Source: 39-52-133 sp041488395 (GTDB lineage: Bacteria > Pseudomonadota > Gammaproteobacteria > Burkholderiales > Gallionellaceae). From it: a stretch of 15,725 bases of DNA. The first letter of the stretch is position 1. Every line of letters starts with the position of its first letter. A program made the position numbers and the translations under genes. Positions 1-7,158 of the stretch are shown piece by piece. The notes under the pieces are model-generated. The model saw only the letters and a program-made list of their open reading frames with translations. It made no database searches and was not told where the DNA came from. The stretch spans positions 1-15,725 of the forward strand of contig JBGPPE010000058.1 of assembly GCA_041488395.1 (NCBI GenBank). Direction: 5' to 3'.

Positions 1-1
1 C

Positions 2-112
2 GGTGATCTGGCCGGTGCGTTGACCATGGTCGACAAGGGGGGCGAGTTTATCCGGGTTTCAAGCGAAACGATCGATGCCATCATGACCCTGAAGAAAGAG
101 CTGGGGATGTAA
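2..112 (+). CDS. 3' end of an unrecognised gene (partial)
   Basis: An open frame runs in from the left edge and ends at TAA (110-112), giving 36 residues that finish in ...TLKKELGM. The stretch is rich in charged and aliphatic residues and looks like the C-terminal helix of a soluble protein or domain. I cannot assign a family from so little. The next gene starts 116 bases downstream on the same strand behind its own candidate promoter, so the two may be separate transcription units. The signalling genes nearby make a regulatory role possible, but nothing in these residues shows it. That this frame is coding rests only on its openness to the edge and its plausible composition. Confidence 0.5.
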   Translation, partial: GDLAGALTMVDKGGEFIRVSSETIDAIMTLKKELGM

Positions 113-153
113 GGCGCTGCTCGGCGATAAGGAAGCTGCAGGGCGTTGTGGGT

Positions 154-183
154 TTGTCCTGGTGTTTGGCTGTGTGATATACA
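154..183 (+). promoter_or_regulatory. Candidate sigma70 promoter for the HD-GYP-like gene
   Basis: A -35-like TTGTCC (154-159) and a -10-like TATACA (178-183) are separated by 18 bases. A TG at 175-176 sits one base before the -10, as in extended -10 promoters. Each hexamer matches consensus at 4 of 6 positions. The start codon is 45 bases downstream. An inverted repeat GTAAC-CT-GTTAC (185-196) follows directly and would lie near the transcription start, where a repressor could bind; that is inference. Confidence 0.35.
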
Positions 184-228
184 AGTAACCTGTTACGGGT
201 ACTTCCAATTCCATGAAAGTGAGCTCCC

Positions 229-1371
229 ATGAGTGATTTTCACCGGATCAGCTTGCACGATATTGTGGTTGGGCAGCCTTTGCGCTGGGATGTGATGGAC
301 AGCAGCGGGCATCTGTTGCTGCGCGCAGGATTTGTGGTCAGCCATATCTCTCAGGTCGAAGCCCTGGTTACACGCGGCATGTATATCGATCAAGCGCACT
401 TTCACCATGCCCGCAGCGAGCCGTCCACTCCAGCCAAAGCCGAAACACCGTCGGTGCTGCGCTCCATCAATATGGCCGTCAAACGGCTCGAAATCGTATT
501 GCGCGACCTCCATCTGTTGCCGGATGTGCGCGCAAAAATCCTTGAAATCGTCAAAGTGATCCATAACGCCGTTCACATGAACGAAGATCTGGCGCTGGCC
601 AGCATTCAGCTGATCCCGCCTGATGGAAACTATAGCGTGCGCCACAGCGTGGATAGCGCAATCCTGTCCATTCTGGTGGCACAGGCGATGAACAAGTCGG
701 CGCAGGAGATTCAGGATATTGCTGCTGCAGCGCTCACCATGAACATTGCCATGAAGGGCATGCATGAAAAGTTGCAGCGCACCAAGGAGGCGTTGTCTGC
801 CGAGGATAAAGCCAGCATCCGCCACCATCCCATGGCCAGCATGGAAACACTTTACGATGTCGGGGTTGAGGATGCGGCCTGGCTGCTGTACGTGCTGATG
901 CATCATGAGCACGAGGACGGCTCAGGCTATCCGGCAGGAAGGCTGAAGGCGGAAATTCCGCAGAATGCAAAAATCCTCGCCATTGCCGACGGCTACTGCG
1001 CCCGAATCTCGGTGCGCGGTTATCGCAAAACCATGTTGCCCCATATGGCACTGCGCGACATCTTTGTTGAAAATGGCGCACAGGTAGACGCTACGCTGAG
1101 CAGTTATTTCATCAATGTGCTTGGCTTGCATCCGCCCGGCACTTTCGTGCGCCTGAAGAACGGCGAGGTCGCTGTCGTCTCGCATCGTGGCGACAAGCCC
1201 GGCGTCAGTGTGGCTCATGCGCTGGTCAAGCCTAATAACGAGGTGTTCAGCACTCCCGTCAAGCGCGATACCAGTATGGCTGCTTTCAATATCGTGGAAG
1301 CCTTGCATCCTGGCGCAGCAGCCGTGCAAATCAATATGCAGCAGATATGGGGGCCGCAAGCATGCCTGTAA
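229..1371 (+). CDS. HD-GYP-like signalling protein with lost HD dyad
   Basis: This 380-residue soluble protein resembles c-di-GMP phosphodiesterases of the HD-GYP family but has lost part of the catalytic site. The N-terminal 60 residues match the small domain often found ahead of HD-GYP domains (pattern G-x-PL ... G-x-LLL-x-AG). The HD-GYP-like region spans about 130-280. It keeps an early His (H139), H200 in a HHP motif, the HHEHEDGSGYP signature (225-235) and AIAD (251-254). The HD dyad that normally binds the metals, expected around 171-172, reads Met-Asn. A C-terminal extension (about 300-380) resembles the tail seen in several HD-GYP proteins. In the family the HD residues are required for the di-metal centre, so I infer this protein does not hydrolyse c-di-GMP and acts as a binding or scaffold protein. 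The ATG at 229 follows only a weak ribosome-binding site. The gene converges with the transglutaminase-like gene 57 bases downstream. No signal peptide or membrane segment is visible. Confidence 0.85.
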   Translation: MSDFHRISLHDIVVGQPLRWDVMDSSGHLLLRAGFVVSHISQVEALVTRGMYIDQAHFHHARSEPSTPAKAETPSVLRSINMAVKRLEIVLRDLHLLPDVRAKILEIVKVIHNAVHMNEDLALASIQLIPPDGNYSVRHSVDSAILSILVAQAMNKSAQEIQDIAAAALTMNIAMKGMHEKLQRTKEALSAEDKASIRHHPMASMETLYDVGVEDAAWLLYVLMHHEHEDGSGYPAGRLKAEIPQNAKILAIADGYCARISVRGYRKTMLPHMALRDIFVENGAQVDATLSSYFINVLGLHPPGTFVRLKNGEVAVVSHRGDKPGVSVAHALVKPNNEVFSTPVKRDTSMAAFNIVEALHPGAAAVQINMQQIWGPQACL

Positions 1372-1428
1372 GTTTGCTCTTTCCGTAACGGCAGCAACCC
1401 AGTCATGGGATGGCCCGCTTCCTGTTTT

Positions 1429-2661
1429 TTATGGGGCAGGCAGCAGCGGCAACTCCTCATAGCCGAAAAAATAAGGGGATGCCCGGAAGTCCATGACGAT
1501 GCCGCCTTCCTCGGGTGTTTCGCCCAGGCGTTCCATCTCCTCCGCGCCCAGCGCCACTCTCCTGGCAGAGTCGCGCGAGGCGCTGAATACCCCATGGCGC
1601 CACTGGTAAACCTGATCCATTTTTTGCGCGTAGTTATAGGCGTGATGGTGATCGTTGAAATAATCGGAAAACTTGTTGCGTCCCAGGTAAATCGGGTTGG
1701 AGCCTTCATAGCCGGTTTTTTCATGGCTAAGCGGGTCTGTGTTCAGAAAATAAACCCAGTCGCCGGGTACGAAGTTTTTTGGGGCAACCTGGCGTGCAAG
1801 TCGCAGAAGTTTTCCGGGACGATTGAGTTCGCGCGGCGAAGAACCTTGTTCAAAACTCCACATTGCGCCGGGCTCGATATTGAGCAGGGGGTCATGATCG
1901 GCATACAGACGTTTTTCCAGTTGTTGCAGCTTTGCCGGGTTGTTCCTGATACGGCGATAGTAATCCAGTGTTCCCTGCACAATCACCATTTTGGCCGAGG
2001 TATAACAGCCAAATGAATAACTTTCCGGATTCAGAAATACATCATTGAGTGCTTCATGCAGGGGAATGCCGTTCAGTGGTGTGCCGCGTTTCCAGTAGGA
2101 TTTATTCCATTCTGCATAATCACCGTCAGGCCAGACCCAGTTCAGGTTTTCCGCCCATGCCGCCGTATTTTGGCGGATGCCAACGTGATCTTCCAGTGCT
2201 TCTACTGCGCAGGCGTCGTCTTTAAATTCGGTCAGGCGGCCGTGCTGCAGCAGCGCCAGCACAATTTCCTTTTTTGACACGACGGGTATCTTCTTTTCTT
2301 TGCCGTATTTCGTGGGGAGGCTGGCCATGTCGTCATGGATCTTGAGTTCTGCCCTGTCGGCAAGATCAAGCGTGCTGTCGTCATTTTCGGGCGTATTCAG
2401 GGTGTAAAGCAGGGTGCCCTGCTGCGGATCCACTTCTTTTATGAATAAATTCGGGCTGATGCCTAGAGCGAGCAGATACGCATCCATGCCGGATTCGATG
2501 GCTTGCACTTGCTCCGGCCGGCAGGAAAAACGGATGCCTTCATCAGCAGCGGACTGGCTGGCTTGTGCAGTGCTGCTTTGTGCAGGATCGGCCTCGGCGA
2601 AGGGAGGGAAGTACAAAATGATGAACGACAATAGCGCGGGGATGAATTTTTTGAATAGCAT
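1429..2661 (-). CDS. Putative secreted Tgl-type transglutaminase-like protein
   Basis: This protein of 410 residues starts with a clear signal peptide: MLFKK, a hydrophobic run, then a likely cleavage after PFAEA. That is why I chose the ATG at 2661 over the GTG at 2709, which would put 16 charged residues first. No strong Shine-Dalgarno precedes either start. The C-terminal half resembles the Bacillus spore-coat protein-glutamine gamma-glutamyltransferase Tgl. The shared order is a segment around YWK, HEALNDVF, then YSFGCYTSAKMVIV with the presumed nucleophile Cys219, then a VPGDWVYF ... NPIYLG segment. Tgl cross-links Gln to Lys side chains through a Cys-His-Glu arrangement. Aligned from memory, the Glu position is Ser321 here and the His is displaced to the HHH run at 338-340, so activity is uncertain. 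It is also much longer than Tgl (about 245 residues). It lies 80 bases downstream of the GGDEF-EAL gene on the same strand and could be co-transcribed. Confidence 0.6.
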   Translation of the reverse strand: MLFKKFIPALLSFIILYFPPFAEADPAQSSTAQASQSAADEGIRFSCRPEQVQAIESGMDAYLLALGISPNLFIKEVDPQQGTLLYTLNTPENDDSTLDLADRAELKIHDDMASLPTKYGKEKKIPVVSKKEIVLALLQHGRLTEFKDDACAVEALEDHVGIRQNTAAWAENLNWVWPDGDYAEWNKSYWKRGTPLNGIPLHEALNDVFLNPESYSFGCYTSAKMVIVQGTLDYYRRIRNNPAKLQQLEKRLYADHDPLLNIEPGAMWSFEQGSSPRELNRPGKLLRLARQVAPKNFVPGDWVYFLNTDPLSHEKTGYEGSNPIYLGRNKFSDYFNDHHHAYNYAQKMDQVYQWRHGVFSASRDSARRVALGAEEMERLGETPEEGGIVMDFRASPYFFGYEELPLLPAP

Positions 2662-2741
2662 ATGAGTGTGGTGCCAATGTGTCTTTTTGCGAGTGCTTGA
2701 GCGTAACACGTTAAGCTGGCCAGGCTGTCACGATAGGGACT

Positions 2742-5672
2742 TCACACATTGCCAGCCAGAATATAGCTCTCTGCTTCTTTAGCCGGCAGCGGTTTGCTGA
2801 AGTAATATCCCTGGATGGTGTCGCAGCCGAGTTCTTTCAGGTACTCGTATTGCGCCACGGTCTCTACCCCCTCGGCCACCACGTCCAGCCCCAGATTGTG
2901 CGCCAGTCCGATGGTGGCGGAGCAGATGGCCGCATCGCTGGGGTCGGTTTCAATATCCTTCACAAAAGAACGGTCCAGCTTCAGAGTGTTCATGGGGAAA
3001 CGCTTGAGATAGCTGAGCGAGGAGTAACCTGTGCCAAAGTCGTCTATGGCCAGCTTGACACCGAGGCTGCACAGCATACGCATGGTCTCTATGGTTTCCT
3101 GCGGGTTGTCCATCGCCATGCTTTCGGTGACTTCAAATTCCAGCATTTCCGGGGCAACGTTCTCGATTACCACGATGGCAGAGACTATCTGTGCCAGATC
3201 CTTTTGGCGGAACTGCCTGGGGGAAAGGTTGATGGACATCTGGATATCCGTCATGCCTTGTCTCTGCCATAGACGCAATTGACGGCAGGCTGTGCGTATC
3301 ACCCACTCGCCCAGCGGCAGCATCAGTCCTGTTTCTTCGGCAATGGGAATGAACATGCCCGGCGGCACCAGGCCTTTTTTGGGGTGCTGCCAGCGCACCA
3401 ATGCTTCCACGCCACTGACACGGCCGCTCGCAATGTTGATCTTGGGCTGGTAATGCAGCACGAACTCCTCTCGATCCAGGGCGATACGCATGTCGTTTTC
3501 CAGTGCCAGCCGCTCCATGGAGGCTTTGTTCATGGCTGGTTCAAAGAACTGGTAGTTGTTGCGGCCTCGTGATTTGGCGTGATACATCGCCACGTCAGCA
3601 TGTTTCATTACTTCCTCTACCGAGGCTCCATCCGCCGGGTACATTGCAATACCAATACTCGGGCTGGAGTGCAGCTGGCTCCCCTCGATGGAATAAGGCT
3701 GTCCCAGGGCGCGCAGAATTTTGTCGGCCATTTCGAAGATGGGCGCGTTGTTTTCCAGTTCAGGCAGGGCCACTACGAACTCATCCCCGCCCAGTCGGGC
3801 GACGATATCGCTGTTGCGCACGCAGGCTTTGAGGCGCTGTGCGACCTGGATAAGCAACATGTCGCCGGTGTGGTGGCCGAGGGTGTCATTGATCGTCTTG
3901 AAACGATCCAGGTCGATAAACATCACCGCCACCCTTTTGTTATTGCGCTGTGCCGAGTTGATCGCCTGTATCAGGCGTTCGACCAGGGTAAGGCGGTTGG
4001 GCAGATCGGTCAGGGTGTCATGGTGTGCCAGGTGGCTGATCTTGTCTGCAGCTGCCTTGTGCTCGGTAATGTCAGAGAAGCTGGCGATGTAATTGGTTAC
4101 TTCGTTTTTCTCGTTGCGCACAGCGGTGATGGTCAGCCACTTGGGGTAGGCACGTCCGTCCTTGCGTTTGTCCCACAGCTCACCCTGCCAGAACCCCTTG
4201 CGGCTCAGCTCATCCCACATTCTCTGGTACACGGATGCATCTGTTTTGCCGGAAGACAGCATGCTTGGGTTCTGTCCCATTACCTCGTCCTGACTGTAGC
4301 CGGTGAGCTGTTGGAATGCCTTGTTTGTAGCAATGATGCTGTTGCGGGCATCGGTAATGATGATGGCCTCGCCGCTGTGTTCAAACACGGAGGCGTAAAG
4401 CTGCAGCGCAGCTTCAGCCTGTTTGCGCGCCACGATGTCCGCTTTCAGGCGCTGGTTGATATGGTCGAGTTCTGCGGTACGACTCTCTACCTTGGCTTCC
4501 AGATTGTGTTGCGCATCGGACAAGGCATCGGTCATGCGATTGAAGGCATGTGCCAAGCGTCCCAGTTCATCGCTGCCTCCCTGCGGCGCTCGCTGGGTGA
4601 GATCACCCGTTGCGATATTTTCGGCCACCCGGGTGAGGGCACCAATCGGACGTGACAGGCGGCGCCCAAGGAAATAGGCCATTGCGCCGGAAAGCAGCAG
4701 GAAAATTGCCAGCGCGATATAGGTGATGTGGCGCAGACGGGTTGCCGGTGCCAGCGCTTCTTCGGCATCAATTTTCACCACCATGCCCCAGCGCAGGGCG
4801 GGCAGGAAGCGCCAGGCGGCGACGCATTCAAAACCTGCATAGTCGCGGATCATGCCGCGCTCATGGGCGCCAGCCAGCGCTTGCTGCATGGGCAATGCTG
4901 CGTTCCGCATGGGCACGCGGTAATGGAAGGGGGCATCGGGGATGTGCCGGAGCGGTGCAGCGTAATAGGCATCGTCGCCATCGCGCTGCGCCAGCACGGT
5001 TTCGCCGCTGCGTCCCAGGCCGATGCGGTCGGCGACCACGGCTTCCAGCTTGCTGACATCTACCTGCAATGCCAGGGCGCCGATAATTGCGCCATGCTGC
5101 AGCACGGGGGCCATGAGAAATGCCGAGGGGCGATTGTTTGACGGTGCGTAAGGGGCAAAACGGCTCAGGCGTGCCTGCAATGTTTGGGTCACCAGGTCGA
5201 ATCCCCTTGCCAGCTCGGTGGTGCGATAAGGACCGCTGTGCAGATTGGTGCCGAGATCTTTCTCTTGCGCCAGCGTGAATACCACGTTGCCGGCGGCATC
5301 GACCAACAACAGGTCGTAATAGTTGCTGATTTCGGTATGGTTGCGCTGCAGGTTTTCGCGCAGTTCGCTTGCGGCGGCGCGATATGCGGGTGAGTTCAGG
5401 CCTTGCTTGCGCAGCATGCTGCCCAATGAATTTACTGCAGCGATGATGTTCTGTCGTTGCGTGAGCTGGCGCACATCTGACAGGCGCTCGAAAATATAGC
5501 TATCGATCTCGGTGGATTTCTTGTCGGCAATGATTGCCATGTTGTCCAGCACAGTCGTGCGCAGCGAGCTCTCAAACTCATTCAGGTAAAACATGGCGAG
5601 CCCGCTTAGCGGCAGCACGGCTACCAGCAGGTAACTCAGCAGCAGGCGCGTGGAAATCGGCAGCGCATTCAT
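2742..5672 (-). CDS. Membrane GGDEF-EAL protein with periplasmic sensor, HAMP and PAS
   Basis: A 976-residue inner-membrane enzyme that should make and/or break down c-di-GMP. Domain order: first membrane helix (about 8-30), periplasmic Cache-like sensor (about 31-312), second helix (about 315-335), HAMP (about 336-390), coiled coil, PAS (about 425-540), GGDEF (about 545-710), EAL (about 720-970). The cyclase signature GGDEF is intact (628-632), and the RxxD inhibitory I-site lies five residues before it (619-622). The phosphodiesterase motifs are also intact: EALVRW from 756, NLSPRQ (815-820), EVTE (847-850), DDFGTGYSS (877-885) and AEGVE (933-937). By sequence both activities are possible; the net direction cannot be read. 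The start ATG (5670-5672) overlaps the TGA stop of the binding-protein gene as ATGA, a classic sign of translational coupling. An upstream in-frame ATG at 5711 exists, but the 5672 start puts the first membrane helix near the N-terminus. The ligand sensed may be delivered by the neighbouring binding protein. Confidence 0.93.
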   Translation of the reverse strand: MNALPISTRLLLSYLLVAVLPLSGLAMFYLNEFESSLRTTVLDNMAIIADKKSTEIDSYIFERLSDVRQLTQRQNIIAAVNSLGSMLRKQGLNSPAYRAAASELRENLQRNHTEISNYYDLLLVDAAGNVVFTLAQEKDLGTNLHSGPYRTTELARGFDLVTQTLQARLSRFAPYAPSNNRPSAFLMAPVLQHGAIIGALALQVDVSKLEAVVADRIGLGRSGETVLAQRDGDDAYYAAPLRHIPDAPFHYRVPMRNAALPMQQALAGAHERGMIRDYAGFECVAAWRFLPALRWGMVVKIDAEEALAPATRLRHITYIALAIFLLLSGAMAYFLGRRLSRPIGALTRVAENIATGDLTQRAPQGGSDELGRLAHAFNRMTDALSDAQHNLEAKVESRTAELDHINQRLKADIVARKQAEAALQLYASVFEHSGEAIIITDARNSIIATNKAFQQLTGYSQDEVMGQNPSMLSSGKTDASVYQRMWDELSRKGFWQGELWDKRKDGRAYPKWLTITAVRNEKNEVTNYIASFSDITEHKAAADKISHLAHHDTLTDLPNRLTLVERLIQAINSAQRNNKRVAVMFIDLDRFKTINDTLGHHTGDMLLIQVAQRLKACVRNSDIVARLGGDEFVVALPELENNAPIFEMADKILRALGQPYSIEGSQLHSSPSIGIAMYPADGASVEEVMKHADVAMYHAKSRGRNNYQFFEPAMNKASMERLALENDMRIALDREEFVLHYQPKINIASGRVSGVEALVRWQHPKKGLVPPGMFIPIAEETGLMLPLGEWVIRTACRQLRLWQRQGMTDIQMSINLSPRQFRQKDLAQIVSAIVVIENVAPEMLEFEVTESMAMDNPQETIETMRMLCSLGVKLAIDDFGTGYSSLSYLKRFPMNTLKLDRSFVKDIETDPSDAAICSATIGLAHNLGLDVVAEGVETVAQYEYLKELGCDTIQGYYFSKPLPAKEAESYILAGNV

Positions 5673-6895
5673 GAACCGGTTCCGGATTGAGTGTCCAGCA
5701 AATGCTGCCATTCTGCTGTACGGCGATGGTCGGGAAATGGAACGGGGCGCAAGGTGTCATGCGTACTCCATAACAACTCGAATTGCCCGTCGGCCTGGGC
5801 TTTGCCGATGTAAACCTGTTTCCACATGTGGCGGGTGGCATGGTCAACAGCGGCGATGCCGGAAGGTGCAGCGATGCTCTGCAGCAACATGGCGCTGTTA
5901 ACGGCTTGCGCTTCTTCCGTGCCGGCATCGCGCACCGCCTGTGCCCACAAACGCACGCCGACATAACTGGCTTCGATCGGGTCGCTGGTTACCCGCTCCG
6001 CGCCAAAGTGTGTGCGGAAGCTGGCTACAAAACGCTGGTTGGCCGCATCCGGTATGCTCTGGAAGTAACTCCACACGGCATAATGTTCGGGGTGAAAAGC
6101 GTCCTTCCCGATAGCCTGCAGAGCCACTTCATCGACGCTGAAGGACATCACCGGCACGCTGCCGAGGCCGGCTTGATGCAGGGCGCGAAAGAAATGGGTG
6201 TTGCTGTCGCCATTGAGGGTATTGAGCACGACGTCAGGTTTCAGTCTGCGCAACTCATTGATGATTGCGCCAAAATCGGCATCGCCCAGAGGGCGGTAGC
6301 GTTCCGCCAGCACCACGCCATGATTGGCTTTGAGCATGTCGCGGATGATGAGGTTGGCGGTGTGTGGATAGATGTAATCCGAGCCCAGCAGGTAAATGCG
6401 CTTGCCCAGTTTGTCCAGAGCCCAGCGGGTGCCGGGAATGATCTGCTGGTTGGGGATGGAGCCGAGGTAATAAATATTCGGTGATTGTTCCAGCCCTTCG
6501 TACTGGAGCGGGTAAAACATCAAATGGTTGTGTTTCTCCACCAGCGGTTTCAGGGTTTTGCGGCAGGCGGAGGTCCAGCAGGCAAACAGTGCGCTGACCT
6601 TTTTCTCGCTGATCAGGCGTTCCGCCTCGGCGGCAAACACGCGATCGTCGGAACGACCATCCGCCACCACCATTTCCACCGGACGCCCCAGCAAGCCGCC
6701 GGCAGCATTGATTTCGTCCACCGCCAGACGCACTGCGTCCACCAGTGGGCGCTAGTCATTGGCCATGGTGCCGCTGAGAGAGTGCAGTACGCCGATACGG
6801 ATGGGCTGTGCGGTCTGCTGCTGTGACAGCAGCGATGCCAGCGGGACTGCCAGCACAATAAGCAGGGGCGACCACAATCGGCGAATTAATTTCAT
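5669..6895 (-). pseudogene. UrtA/AmiC-type periplasmic binding protein, interrupted by an amber codon
   Basis: From the ATG at 6895 the frame gives a signal peptide (MKLIRR, then a hydrophobic run), then IRIGVLHSLSGTM, the typical start of mature urea/amide-binding proteins of the ABC type. At codon 48 (6752-6754) it meets TAG. Beyond it the same frame continues without a gap to TGA at 5669-5671, for 408 codons in all, a normal length for the family. Family features after the stop include CWTS (106-109), YPLQYEG (128-134), a PNQQ motif and a TLNGDSNTHFF segment, which match UrtA, FmdD and AmiC relatives. In this family the residue at the TAG position is commonly Glu, so a single GAG-to-TAG change would explain it. 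No good internal start rescues the signal peptide. No permease or ATPase genes are adjacent, and the stop overlaps the start of the GGDEF-EAL gene, so it probably served as a sensor rather than for uptake. A recent pseudogene, amber readthrough or a sequence error are all possible. Confidence 0.85.
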
Positions 6896-7006
6896 AAGAC
6901 GTTCATCTGTTGTCCATTACTAAACATAGTCAGGCGCCAGCCTTTACACACACGTGATGAACGCAGCAGTTCTTATGCTTGATGTTTCTGCAATGAGCGC
7001 AGCCCG

Positions 7007-7035
7007 ATTTTATGGGGTATTCCAAAAATTAACAA
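7007..7035 (-). promoter_or_regulatory. Likely sigma70 promoter of the binding-protein/GGDEF-EAL operon
   Basis: Read on the minus strand, TTGTTA (7030-7035, 4 of 6 matches) and TAAAAT (7007-7012, 5 of 6) are separated by exactly 17 bases. The surrounding DNA is AT-rich (about 7018-7050), which could act as an UP element. Transcription would begin near 7000, leaving a leader of roughly 105 bases before the ATG at 6895. I see no riboswitch fold in that leader. Confidence 0.55.
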
Positions 7036-7055
7036 TTAAGTTTTTAGCCACTCTT

Positions 7056-7076
7056 GCTGGTGCTGCTAGCGCCAGC
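7056..7076. repeat. Stem-loop between divergent promoters
   Basis: GCTGGTGC (7056-7063) can pair with GCGCCAGC (7069-7076) through eight base pairs including one G-T, leaving a five-base loop. It sits between the two divergent promoters and is not followed by a T-run on either strand, so it is not a standard terminator. It could be a protein-binding site or have no function. Confidence 0.3.
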
Positions 7077-7096
7077 ATTGTTGCTGCAAACTGTGC

Positions 7097-7130
7097 CTGC
7101 GATGCTGGCGTATCGTCGCTATAATCGCAG
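7097..7130 (+). promoter_or_regulatory. Promoter of the HIT-phosphorylase operon, framed by an inverted repeat
   Basis: A perfect -10 hexamer TATAAT lies at 7120-7125. With a 17-base spacer the -35 position reads CTGCGA (7097-7102), matching consensus at 3 of 6. The inferred transcription start is near 7132, some 27 bases before the ATG at 7159. The arms CTGCGAT (7097-7103) and ATCGCAG (7124-7130) form a perfect 7-bp inverted repeat with 20 bases between them, one arm over the -35 and one over the -10. That placement would suit a repressor or an activator compensating for a poor -35; no regulator is identified. Confidence 0.45.
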
Positions 7131-7158
7131 TCATTGCCGATTTTGTGAGCGCTAGCTG

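Noticed and set aside
1372..1428. Terminator between the HD-GYP-like and transglutaminase-like genes
   Set aside because: A T-run is present at 1425-1430, but no convincing GC-rich stem precedes it on either strand.
2662..2709. GTG at 2709 as start of the transglutaminase-like gene
   Set aside because: It adds 16 charged and His-rich residues before a good signal peptide and has no ribosome-binding site.
2715..2756. Terminator after the GGDEF-EAL gene from GCTGGC and GCCAGC
   Set aside because: The arms are six bases and 30 bases apart, one arm lies within the coding end, and there is no T-run.
3579..4655. Plus-strand open frame (358 codons) inside the GGDEF-EAL gene
   Set aside because: The minus strand encodes intact GGDEF and PAS domains here; the plus frame has no recognisable features or ribosome-binding site.
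5669..6742. Treating the GTG at 6742 as the true start of the binding protein
   Set aside because: This would remove the signal peptide and the first strand of the fold, both of which are present in the same frame just upstream of the TAG.
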